A DNA stretch of 64,000 nucleotides from Chalara sp. BL73. Taxonomy: Eukaryota > Ascomycota > Leotiomycetes > Helotiales. The stretch spans positions 1-64,000 of the forward strand of contig CAKJVC010000053.1 in the NCBI GenBank assembly GCA_918026815.1. The letters are read 5' to 3'. This document shows positions 9,269 to 19,802 of this stretch, piece after piece (positions within the stretch are counted from its first letter, which is position 1; each line of letters starts with the position of its first letter). Both the position numbers and the translations under genes were made by a program. A model generated the notes under the pieces. The model was given only the letters and a program-made list of their open reading frames with translations, had not been told where the DNA came from and ran no database searches.

Positions 9269-11594
9269 TCACGGTCGGCGACGCCGTCCTTCACTTTTTC
9301 TTATACGCAGCGGCATGCTGCTCTTTAGCTTCAGCCAAGTAGCGAAACCCTCATTCTTCGACCACTCTTGCACCAACGATGGCGAATACACGGCTCCATA
9401 TTGATAGGCAAGTGCCATGCATGCCATGATCGATGCATACAATTTTATATCATCCCTTGCTGCAAAATACGCAGCCTCGCCCGTAACCAATATGCCTTTG
9501 CCATCTGCTGTCCTTGTGTGAACATTCGCTCCATTCTCCAGCAGTGTTTCCGTGGCTACTTTGCGGCCCAGTCTTATTGCGATATGAAGCGCTGTTTCTC
9601 CTAGCCGATTGCGAGCGTGAATATTTGCTCCGTTCATGATAAGCTGATTGAGAAGGACTTTGACAAGTCTGTCATCTTCTCCGTCTGCTAGATGAGTTAT
9701 GAATTGGATCAGGACGCTGTTGCCTTGTGTATTATAGTGATTCACATCTACACCTGCGTCGAGTAACCGTTGAGCAAGGTCCTTACGAAGTCTGAAGCGG
9801 GAGCTTGAAGTGTCTGCTGCTAATTGTTCATGCTTGCGCTTTTTGGATCCTCCCGTAGATATTCCGTTTGCATCAGCGTCCAATGAAAGAGAGACTTCTG
9901 CAAGGCATTGAAGGCCATTACGACCATCTGCATCTTCAAGTCTTGAATTGGTCATGGATAAGCGGACTAGTTCTAGCAGCCGAGCGTGGACTGACATGAG
10001 CACTCCACCAGAGCTGGGCGGTGTTGTGGCAGCCGTTGTAGCAGATCGTGTTTGTGTGGTTGTTGCAATTGCATCGAAGGTTGGGACCCAGCCGAATGCA
10101 TCTCTCGACGATGAAATCTCCAGCCCGAGGTCTTGCAGAAGCTGAGGCACGAGTGCGAGGTCGAGGCTTCTCGCCCGATATGTCAGAATGTGTAAAAAGG
10201 TACGCCCAAGATGATCCATGCTATTGAAGTTTGCCCCAAGGTCATGGAGCTTACGCAAGATACGGAGCATATCATTGTTGTCCTCCGCTTCTTTGACAAA
10301 GAAATTTTGGCTCAACATATGGAGAAAGGTCTGACCTCCCATGTTCGTCGCATTGATATCGATCCCAAGCTGGATCACGTCGACAATCACCGACATTCTG
10401 GAGCCTCGTGCAGCAAGCAGATGAAGGATTGTATTTCCAAAATCATCGACTTGGAAGAATTTAGCCGTAGTCCATAATTTCCAAATATCTTCGGGTGGTC
10501 CTTGTCCGGTGTTCCAAACACGCTGGGAGACTGCTGGATTTGACAGCTCAACCACCACAGCGCACCAACAGGATTTCGAATCATGAGCCTTGAGCCCTGG
10601 AATACACAATCCTTGTCTGGAGAGGTAATAATCAAGCAGCAGAAAGACGTTTGGTAGGCTAACAACACTCTTACTAAGGGAAACTATGTCACTGGCGGAA
10701 TCACAGTCCCCTCTTGCAAATGATAGGACAGTGGAAGAAGCGCTGTGAGTTCTACCGGCTGACGAATCAGATATGGAATGAGCCTCTATAAGACGCACCA
10801 GTTCGCTCATGTATTTACTCGGATGGTCATGATGAAAGGAGCGAACATCAACACCCATTAAATATGAAGAGAGATCTGCTTCAAGGCGCTGAGATTTTGG
10901 ATCGAACCCTTGTATTGATTCAAGCGGAAGCGAAGGCAGGTCAGGGAGAGGGCGTGTATTGAAATTAACATCATCTGGAAACAGGTGGTCATCTGTGAAC
11001 AAACTCTGCTCCCAGCGATAAAAGCCGGCACGATTATTAGGGCTAAAAGAGTATGCTTGGGAACTATTGAATGAGGAGCTGGAGTCGCCGACAGCCGGAG
11101 AAGCCCACGGGGAGATATTTGGCGGCTTTGCCTCAATTGGTCCCACAGGTTCAGTATGATTAGAAGTGAATACGTTGGAGGGGCTGAGCTCCTGGTCATA
11201 CACAACTCCTGAAGTCGAAAGTTTTCTTCTAGACTGGCGAGCAATTTTGCACTCTGACAGGCCCACAATCCTTCGTTCCAGGTCATCTGTAGTTTGTGCG
11301 CGGAGCCACCTTGGCTGTTTGTCCAAAAGTGTAGAAAGCTCCTTGGAGACAGACTCTTTGCTATGTGGTCGTCAGTCAGATGTGGAACAAGAAGTGTAAG
11401 AATACACTCCAGCTAACCTACCCAGGGATCCAGTCACCATCTCTCAAGGCATCCGGAATGTACTTGGGTGGTAATTTACTGAAGAGGTAAAGCCTGGCTA
11501 GCTTTCGCAGCCGCGATGGTGTCCATTGCTTTGGTCGCCCAATCTTGGTCTCTTGATTGTCGCACGAGGCTGCAAGTACTGGTGGTGGATACAT
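9269..11594 (-). CDS. Clr5-domain ankyrin-repeat protein
   Basis: I choose ATG 11594 (ACACCATG context). The upstream in-frame stretch lacks an ATG. One intron, 11361-11421 (GTAGGT...CATAG), joins GDWIPG to KESVSKELSTLL. The product is 754 aa. Residues ~20-85 form a Clr5-like N-terminal domain (KQWTPSRLRKLARLYLF ... KYIPDALRDGDWIPGKES ... QPRWLRA), common on fungal ankyrin and STAND proteins. A long low-complexity linker follows. Ankyrin repeats occupy roughly residues 340-450 and 580-680: GNTILHLLAARGS, GQTFLHMLSQNF, GRTFLHILTYRA and GETALHIAIRLGRKVATETLL. Between them is a nuclear-type basic patch, GGSKKRKHEQL. The C-terminus is very basic (RKSEGRRRRP). It is probably a nuclear or signalling scaffold; no enzyme domain is visible. 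The frame is clean over 2.3 kb, unlike the genes to its left. Confidence 0.8.
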
Positions 11595-11675
11595 GGTGTC
11601 TATGATTTCTGTGATTGAGCTCTGAAGCTCTACATCTCGTGGGTACTCAACGAGTAGAGTTATGTTGCCTCCCAA

Positions 11676-13239
11676 GTCATTGCGCGAGGCAATCTTTGGA
11701 GAACACCTCAGCCGGCTACAAGCTTACTTTCCCATGAGCCGCAGTCCGCATATATTTCAGGAAAAGAGGTACGGAGATTCTAGCTCCTGATTCGTCACTA
11801 AATCATGCTGTTCGGTGTGAGGTGCATGAATCCCACGGAATCGAAAGAGGGGTCATCAACGAAATGTAAAAACCCCGGCCATTGCATAGTGGGAAGCTTG
11901 GCCTTGTCGACGCCAGAAAACCACTGGACTCGCTAAGTGTATGGCCCCTGAAAAAACATCGCAGTAGGCGAAGAACTATTTACCAGGGCAAATTCTCAGG
12001 GTTGCATCCATCCTAAAAAGGTGTCGTCTTATCTCCTAAATATGTTTGCCGTTTTGACTTTCTACATTTGAGTTTTTATGATATGCATAGATAAATCAGA
12101 GCAAGTACTTCTAATGAACATGTCCTGTGCTGGTGTTCCAGATAGAGGTGGAGAAGAGGCCAAGAGGTTCTTAAGGTGTGAACATGTGGCTTCATTCTCT
12201 TTTTAGTTACAAATGAGGCGGGAAATTTCATAGGAACGTCTATCTTATTGACTTTGGGCATTATTGGATCTGTTTCCAAAAGTGTAAAAAGTCATATTGT
12301 CTCGACTGCCACTGAACAGGTTGAAATATAAGTATCGATGTTTTGAACTCGAAATTGTAGAGAATTTTAGATCCCGAGAATTTCTATCTTCGAGCATCTA
12401 TTGTTGCCTTCTGATAAACAGATTCCATTCAAGAACTTCAAGCTTAAGTCACATACCTAACTCAAACATCTCATAGTGAGAAATGTCTAGTGACACAATA
12501 AGCCTCGACAAGTAAGTCATCTGTTCCTGCAGGATTGCTCATTTCTAACATAAGTGAAGCTCAATTGCAAGCACATGCAGCTGCAAGAGCGATGAATCAC
12601 ATGACCCAAAGGCATACTCCATGCCCACAGCACAGCACGGCATGCATGAGATTTCGAAGCTATCTATATATTTAGAGAGAGATGAACCCATCGAGAAATT
12701 GGTCATCGGGCAGCCTATGCCACACAGGAAAGCCGTGATGATCAATTACTTGGCGGATTGGGACAGGAGATGGAAAAAAGGAAGTGCTGAACCTATCAAT
12801 GATGATGCCACCAATCTTTGAATCAGTATGAGACTCGACATTACCGATCTCGAGTAAAAATACGGACGAAACTCAAAGCTTGCGTCTTCCACCGCCGAGT
12901 CACATGATCACAAAAAGTCTTCTTCAAATTTGGGCTTCCATGGCTTCATTATAAGCCGTATCCTTCTACAAATAGACGTACGGAGCCATAGTTTATTGCT
13001 TTACTCCAAGTCGGACGGCGGGAAAGCTATTTTGCAGATGCTACTTGCTTCCTCACTTGAAATAGGCAGAACTTGGCAAACATGGCAGGTTACGTAGCCT
13101 TTGCTTTTTATACGGCTGAGCCTGTCCTGGACAAGAGGCACCAGCGCCAACCAGTCTCCCGGTGCTGGTATTCAGTCCACCATATGAACATCATTTGTCT
13201 GGCTTGTTGACAAGCCCGGTTTTCTAGCCTTGAGCAGCC
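11676..13239. other. Intergenic region, no supported gene
   Basis: This is an AT-rich spacer. Overlapping short frames near 12545-12821 on both strands look like chance reading. On the plus strand a reading from ATG 12642 is polar, has no recognisable motif and lacks splice partners. I see no repeat or RNA gene. Confidence 0.4.
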
Positions 13240-13311
13240 TTGCCATCTCCTCTGCACCAGGAGCGATACGCACAGATAGTGGCGCATTCGAGTACTTCTT
13301 ACAGCACAAGT

Positions 13312-14610
13312 ATGGTTACTATGGAAACAGCTCCGCTCTACGAAAGGATCGATGCGGGCCAGATCCGGCTCCTTCATCTTCATCCTCGCGTCTCTTTACC
13401 GTCACAAGAGCTCCCATTACCTTCCGAAGAAGTCATTGAATGTGACCTCGTCGCAGTCAATAGGGCGGATAATCCTATGTATGAAGCGCTGTCATACGAA
13501 TGGGGTCCCAAGAATCAGGATGGTGCGGTGTTTCCTGTGCGCGTTAATGGACAGCTCCTGAATGTTCGCGAAAACCTTTGGTGGGCTCTTTTCTACTTGA
13601 GGGGAAATGAGCCAAGACCACTTTGGGCTGATGCTGTGTGTATCAACCAAGAAGATCTGATCGAGAAAAGCAACCAAGTTCAGAACATGGGTGACCTTTT
13701 CAGCCATGCCTGGAATACTATCATTTGGCTCGGGAAGGAACACGAGGATGTTGGAGATGATTACGCCTCAGAAGCCGAGACATGTGAGTTCATTCAGAGA
13801 GTCTATGATTACTATCCCCATGGGAACGCCACTAGGCCTTTTCCTGATTGGCTACTCGCGAAACGTTCCTGGAATGGAGTAAATGCATTATGCGATAGGT
13901 CGTACTGGCGTAGATATTGGATTATACAGGAGTTCTGTATGGCTAAAAGCAGGTATATTCAATGCGGACCTTGGTCTATACCATGGGACAAGATTTTAAA
14001 TCTATCAAAGCTTTATATGAGACTGGATGGAACTGCTTTGGCTCCGCTTTGGTTGGTAGACAGTGGATGGATCTTCGTCGCAAACACCTCTGTTTCTACT
14101 GTTCCATGGGTTGATATGTTCCATCTCATGTGTTGGTATCTCAACTCGCAATGCGAAGATTCAAGAGACCGAATATTCGCAATTCGAACTCTATTTAAAC
14201 CTTGTTGTCAATCTGCAGCGCCGGTCGACTATTCCAGCTCTTCCACAGTCGTTTTCAAGCGTAGCCTGAAACATTCAATTACCACGCACCAAGACCATGC
14301 AGTGAGCCACATTTATAATGCAGCAGCGAACCAATTTGGGTTGGCAATTCGTTCACAACGGCTGAATAATATTTGGGAATTTTGCTTTGCTAAAAGATTG
14401 TTGTGTCCTAAAATTATTGTTTACTACATATTTATACATCTTTCTGCTCTTGATCGAAAAATTCTTGCGACGAACCACAGATCGGTGACCAACCGATACT
14501 GGCACAAAACATGGATGTTTGATTCAGCAGGGAAATCCAATGCTAGCATATCACCTGATTACAGAGTCCGGCTTAGGTCCAGGTACAACGAAGTGGAAGT
14601 GGTGCAATAA
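13312..14610 (+). CDS. HET-domain (heterokaryon incompatibility) protein
   Basis: ATG 13312 (MVTMETAPLYERI) gives 432 aa in one exon; frames further upstream lack ATG. The HET domain (PF06985 type) starts at about residue 56 with MYEALSYEWG. It continues through VNGQLLNVRENLWWAL, the hallmark PLWADAVCINQEDLIEKSNQV and AWNTIIWLGKEHEDV, then RSYWRRYWIIQEFCMAKSRY and DSRDRIFAIRTLF. HET proteins trigger cell death or growth arrest when unlike strains fuse, often downstream of NLR sensors; that role is family knowledge, not shown here. The C-terminal ~100 residues (after AANQFGLAIRSQ) are basic and unlike the usual family tail, so the 3' end may be shifted or an intron missed. It stands alone, with an ankyrin/Clr5 gene to its left. 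Confidence 0.85.
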   Translation: MVTMETAPLYERIDAGQIRLLHLHPRVSLPSQELPLPSEEVIECDLVAVNRADNPMYEALSYEWGPKNQDGAVFPVRVNGQLLNVRENLWWALFYLRGNEPRPLWADAVCINQEDLIEKSNQVQNMGDLFSHAWNTIIWLGKEHEDVGDDYASEAETCEFIQRVYDYYPHGNATRPFPDWLLAKRSWNGVNALCDRSYWRRYWIIQEFCMAKSRYIQCGPWSIPWDKILNLSKLYMRLDGTALAPLWLVDSGWIFVANTSVSTVPWVDMFHLMCWYLNSQCEDSRDRIFAIRTLFKPCCQSAAPVDYSSSSTVVFKRSLKHSITTHQDHAVSHIYNAAANQFGLAIRSQRLNNIWEFCFAKRLLCPKIIVYYIFIHLSALDRKILATNHRSVTNRYWHKTWMFDSAGKSNASISPDYRVRLRSRYNEVEVVQ

Positions 14611-14807
14611 CTAGGGAAGTACTGAGTTGTGGTGAGGGACGTCGATTCCTTCTGGTCATTAAGTTTCCAATGAACGAATTATAGGACGACAGTCTGAGAA
14701 GGAGGTTTAACAACCACGTAGAAATAGCACGCTGGCCGGTATATGCATCAGATACCTGGATTCCCTAAGCCTCTCCACCTACTTCAACAGCTCCTGCCGC
14801 TATTTCC

Positions 14808-16959
14808 TCAAGATGCCGGTTGCACAGCTAAATAATCACTCACCATTCCCGTCCCATCCTTCAGTGCCGCAATCTGCCCTTGAGAACAACTCATACCAAC
14901 CTGCCATGTCGAACACTCCTGCTTCTCGCTCGAGAGCAACACGTTCTTGATCCCGAAACTCGACTTGGGCCCTCTAGTCCTATATTCGGGGTTTCTAGAG
15001 GTTGAAACGGTACCAGTTGCTATATCGGCATTGAAGATGGCGCGGTTGAAGATGCGGTAGACTGTTTCTGACTGTTGAGCGTGGACTGGGAAGGTGTTAG
15101 CTTGACTGTGGAAGAGGAAGGAAAGAGGTAATACCGTAATGCCCAGCTTTAAAAACACGGGAGAATGAGAAACGACCTTCTTGCCGGACCAAACCGCCGA
15201 CATACGAACTATTCGTAACGATCCGCTCATAGCCACTATCGCGGAACCGTTGTGCGCCGGGATATTCTGCTTGCAGGCTTGTTTCCTCGCCGCCGAGCCC
15301 TGATAGTGTCAGCCCGGCGATCGAAGAGCGAGGAAAGGAGTACAGAGAGACCCACAATTGCAGCGATAATCTCTATCCCCATACACCATCGCGACCTTCA
15401 ATCCTCTCTCAAGTACATAATTCAGATTCGACATATTCCCTCTGATGGCATCACCTGTACGGAAGAAAGCGGCCTCCACCAGATTCGAATATGCGGTGAA
15501 ATTTACAGAAACGCCAAGATCTTTCTGGACGTTCTGCTGGTTGAAGTAGCCGGCTGTGTAGCCATAGGGAAAGGGGTCCGCAAGGAACTGCGAGATATCG
15601 TATGCGCTGCGTGTGGAGTTTGCAAAATTGAATCCGTTGACATTGATGAAACACCATATAAGCGCACCTGAACATGCTTGATTAACTTGCTCGTTGTTAC
15701 CGAGACCCTGAGGGTCCAGCTGGTTGGCAAGGTTTCTGCATTTCAGAGCCTGTTCCTTGCACCCACCGGGTTTGGCAATATTGTTAAGGATCCCCAAGTA
15801 GGTGGTGTCAGAGATTACTTGGAGGCCGTATGTGTTGTTGTGCGCATACTGCGGACTCATCCCGTTCAGGTTGTCAATACCAGCATTGAGCAGGCCCAGA
15901 GTATCGAGCTCGAGGGTCGTGTCCCCTTTGCAATCACATTGATTTGGTTGTCGTGACTCCCGGGATCGCTTGATCTTCTCGTTTTGCCTATCGAAGTAAG
16001 CGAAGATGGCTGGTCCATATTGTCCACCGGCCTGATATGTTAGGGCATACACTTCTTGTATTATGACTTTTACTTACGGAGTGCGTCCAGAGACTGATTT
16101 TCTTGTTCCTGGCTCGATATTTTGGAAATATGGATACAGCATTAGCAAGAGAACTGTAAAATGCTCAATATAGCGTACTCGTTGATCCAGGTCTGAGTAA
16201 ATTGGTAGATCTGCGGCACAATTTGTTGCGTGGTACTGGCAGTCTGCGTGGAAACCTGGCTCGGGATTCTCCCATACAGCAGAGTTGAATTTGATGTAAA
16301 AGGAGGATCAGAATCAAATGCTTGCGCTTCGTAGATACCATATGGCGACACACCTCCCATCGGAGCATCAGAGACTTGCTTCAGTATACCAGTGACAAGA
16401 GTGTCATATGAGAATCCGGTCTGCACCGGCTGGTCAACATACAAGATATTAACCTTATTATTCCAAGACCACGGATTCAGCCGCGTGGTCTTACTATCTC
16501 GATTCACATAACAGGGTCCTCCTTGACCAGTAACAGCATACATCGAGCTCTGGCCCGGTCCCCCCGCCAAGTACATCGCTAACGGCGCATTTTGAGGATC
16601 ATCTCGAGCCTCGAAGTACCAGAAGAAGGTACTGATATTATAGCTGGTACCCAAGATCGAAGCTGGGAGATTGACATATCCGCTATAAGCCCTGACGCCA
16701 GGTGTAGTCTCACATATATGAGTCTGAATCAAATATTAGCCCCCAACGTTCAAGAAAAGAGACATATAAGACGGATATCCCGAAACCTATATATACAGCG
16801 AGACATACATACCTCTTTAAACGAAATAGTAACCCCTGATCTACGCCTCGAACGAACGACCGTCACGCCGCTCGGCTCAGGAGGGAACTGAGCAGCCGCA
16901 AGATGAACAAATCCCAGGAGAGCCACCAAACCAAGAAGCATCTCCCAGCAATACCACAT
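14808..16959 (-). CDS. Secreted serine carboxypeptidase (S10 family)
   Basis: Start is ATG 16959, with a signal peptide (LLGLVALLGFVHLAAAQ). Introns: 16724-16812, 16109-16178, 16032-16077, 15300-15355, 15086-15134; six exons total 614 codons. The N-terminal block is FPPEPSGVTVVRSR then HICETTPGVRAYSGYV. The oxyanion-region motif GGPGQSS is at about 103-109, then WSWNNKVNILYVDQPVQTGF. The catalytic Ser sits in THSAGGQYGP (about 241), Asp in YGDRDYRCNW, His in FKAGHY. It would remove C-terminal residues from peptides outside the cell or in the vacuole. One oddity: homology expects FPKYRARNKKISLW before the catalytic Ser, and that text is present, but no AG lies just before it. The model instead uses the next in-frame AG, which skips seven of those residues. 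The neighbour is an amino-acid permease, consistent with peptide scavenging. Confidence 0.88.
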
Positions 16960-17694
16960 CTCGCACCTAGCTCGAAGAAAAATAATGCCCAAAATTCAAA
17001 AAGATCCGCGTAGGATATGGGGAAGAAGCGGCTAGAACGGGGGGGGGATAGAATAGAGTTTATATAGAAAACACCATGGAACGTACCAAGAATTTCAAGG
17101 CAACCCGAGCAGACGGTTCGTCCTATCGAAGGCGTGGGATACACGGGAGCGAGGGAACGGGGCGCCTCCTTTGTGACATTCCAATGTGGGCTTTGGACAT
17201 GGAGGCTTGACCGGAAGAGCATCTCAATAGGAAATTTTTCTCTTTTGTTTTGCCTCTGGCGGTTCTTATTCGCTGTTGAAGGTGATGATTTGGGGGGCGT
17301 CGCGTATCTTTATTTGGTTTTTCTTTTCTGATTTTCAATAGAAGGCTCGTGACATTGTGACGGGGGGGGTTGGAGGGGAGGAGCGATATGTGTGTTACAT
17401 TAATCTCCTGTTGTTTTGGATGTGGCGAATTAGAAGGCTTGAATGTCTGTGTTACTGATTGATATATGTACTAGCCGTGTTTTAAATCTTCGAAATAATT
17501 CTTCCAGGAGTGAATTAGTGAGTGAGGACTTAAATTTCTTGACAAGTGAAGATCTGTTTACCATTTCCATTCTAGAACGGTGAGGACTCACGTGATATAA
17601 TATTTATAGCTTATTTTGGAACATGTTTGCCCATTCACCAAATGTCGCAGAGCCGAAATGTCCCTGCCGAGGAGCAGTACAAAGTTTAATTAAT
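16960..17694. other. Intergenic region between carboxypeptidase and permease
   Basis: This is the promoter side of the carboxypeptidase (right of 16959) and the 3' side of the permease (left of 17695). It contains G runs at 17041-17047 and 17361-17368. No gene is supported. Confidence 0.4.
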
Positions 17695-19802
17695 TTAACA
17701 TATAGTTTCGTACACGACCTTCCACGACGGCCAGCCTTCTCGGTCTTCCCGCACCTTGTTCCGCCACATGCTCGACGCGAATTGATCCCTCCCCGTACTC
17801 ACATCCATATCTTGCGTTCGCAAGATCTTTGTATTATACATGATTTTATAGGAGACATAACATAACAACACCACCGGCACCGCAAGATATGCCTCGAAAA
17901 AGTTGGCCGCTCTCCCACCAGCAGAGACCGTTTCGCTGCCGCCAACTGGATCGATGGCGACCCAAAATTGCGCGATCAAGATAAGCAGAAGACTTATCAA
18001 TCCGACCCAAGATCCGATTGTCCCGATGGGGGATTGGTAGACAAGATCTGAGACGGAGTGACCTTTTTCCAGCCAGGCTTTGCGAAATCGGATGTGGGCG
18101 AAACAGATTGAGCACCAAGTGAAGATGCTGGAGAGGCCGGACAGTGCAAGAAGCCATGTAAATGCTTCTCCTTGAACCGGAGAGAGATATAGGTAGGAGA
18201 GCAGGCCGATCGCAGATGCGACACCGATGTTGACTAGCGGTCGCCCTTTTCTATCAATGTAGGCCAGGATTCGCGGAGCCTGGCCTTGCTCTGCGAGGGC
18301 AGATAAGGTGCGTGTTGCACCGTACATCGAGGAGTTGGCAACGGATAACACCGCTATCAGAATAACGGCGTTCATGACGGAATCGAGTCCGCTTATTCCA
18401 GCGTCTTTGATTGCAATTATGAATGGGGACATCTTTGATGCGACATCATTTCGATCAAGAAGGGAAGGATGATTATATGGCACCAAGAGCCCAATGATCG
18501 CGATCGAAACTATGTAGAACTATATTCATCAAACTCATGCACGTTCAGATGTGGACTGTGAATGGAAGACTTACAACGGCAATACGCCAGAATACCTGTT
18601 TGATAGCTTTTGGAAGAGCCTTGTTCGGGTTCTGGGTTTCCGCAGCCGCAAGACCGACCAGCTCAGTTCCAGAAAATGAGAATGCTGCTGTAACCAGGAG
18701 ATTACAGAACCCTTGGAATCCGTTATTGAAGGCCCCAGGGTTGACCCAATATCGTCCTCCAATATATCCCTCGCCTGGATGTCCACCGCAGTTTATTACG
18801 ACGCCAAGAATACTAAAGCCTGTTAGTCAAGACAAATAACAAATGGAATATGTTATGCTTACATGAACCCAATGACTGCTGTCACTTTGAGAACTATATG
18901 AGTGAGATTAGTGATGATTTCAAGATCCTCGAGCATGAGTCACAATTTTGTATTAACCTCCGACGAGAAATCTAATGGAAGCTCGCCGTGGAATGAAGGC
19001 CAAGGATTCGTTACTATGCTAGACGGAAGAAGTGCCTCCTGTGCCTGGTCGCAAAAATGAGAGTTGACCAGAACCTCGAGCCACCAAAAGGAGAACAACC
19101 CTTAAAGATTACTTACTAGAAAATGTATATTCGGCCTCTCCGTACATCTTTACACCACACAGATTGATAGCGATGATAATTCCCAGAAATAGAGTAATGC
19201 TTGCCCATCTTGGAATTGCCAAATTCCAGTATTCGAGAGTGACAGATGCCGCCATTATCTCTAAGGGCATCACAAAAAGCCATTGCATAGCATAGTTCCA
19301 GCCACTGGCAAATCCCCAAGCTGGGTCGATGAAGCGCGTCGCGAAGGCAGAAAATGAACCGGCTACGGGAAAAGCTACTGCCATCTCACCGAGGGCTTGA
19401 ACAGTACAATATAGGACGATACCTATAAGGATGAACGCAAGCAGCAACGACGCAGGACCACCAGTCTTTAAAGCTTGGCCAGAACCAATAAACAAACCAG
19501 TGCCTGGTGAGCTGTTAAAACTAGTACACATATAAGCCATGAGTGTCTGTTTACTCACCTATTGACCCTCCAATTGCTATCATCTGCAAATGCCTACCCT
19601 TTAGCTTCCGAGATAGTAAAGTGTTTGCAGTATTATGCGCTGCTTGGTGGGCATCAAAGATCCTGCCATGAACAGCTGCTTCAGGATTGTAATCGTCATG
19701 TCGTAGGAACCCATCGAAAGCTTTGGGCAAAGCTTTCACCCGTGGCTCTAGCAGAGGCGAGACGGTTGAAGCCGATGCTGAGTATGTCCTCGCCGGCTCC
19801 AT
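17695..19802 (-). CDS. Amino-acid permease (APC superfamily, YAT type)
   Basis: Start is ATG 19802 (MEPARTYSASAS). Introns: 19504-19558, 18894-19116 (223 nt), 18813-18862 and 18520-18574; five exons sum to 575 codons (574 aa). After a ~70-residue cytosolic head comes the family signature KGRHLQMIAIGGSIGTGLFI spanning intron 1, then GGPASLLLAFILIGIVLY. The conserved YTFSILKVTAVIGF and NCGGHPGEGYIGGRYW precede AFSFSGTELVGLAAAETQNP and YGATRTLSALAEQGQAP, both typical of yeast-type H+/amino-acid symporters at the plasma membrane. About twelve hydrophobic segments are visible. The tail is cytosolic and polar (WRNKVREDREGWPSWKVVYE). All splice sites are canonical and in frame. Substrate range cannot be told from the sequence. 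Confidence 0.92.

Noticed and set aside
11418..11675. Separate small gene upstream of the ankyrin protein
   Set aside because: It begins with TTG and joins in phase to the ankyrin ORF through intron 11361-11421, so it is the Clr5 N-terminus of the same gene.
12545..12821. Short ORFs on both strands
   Set aside because: They overlap, have no motif, and no splice partners were found.
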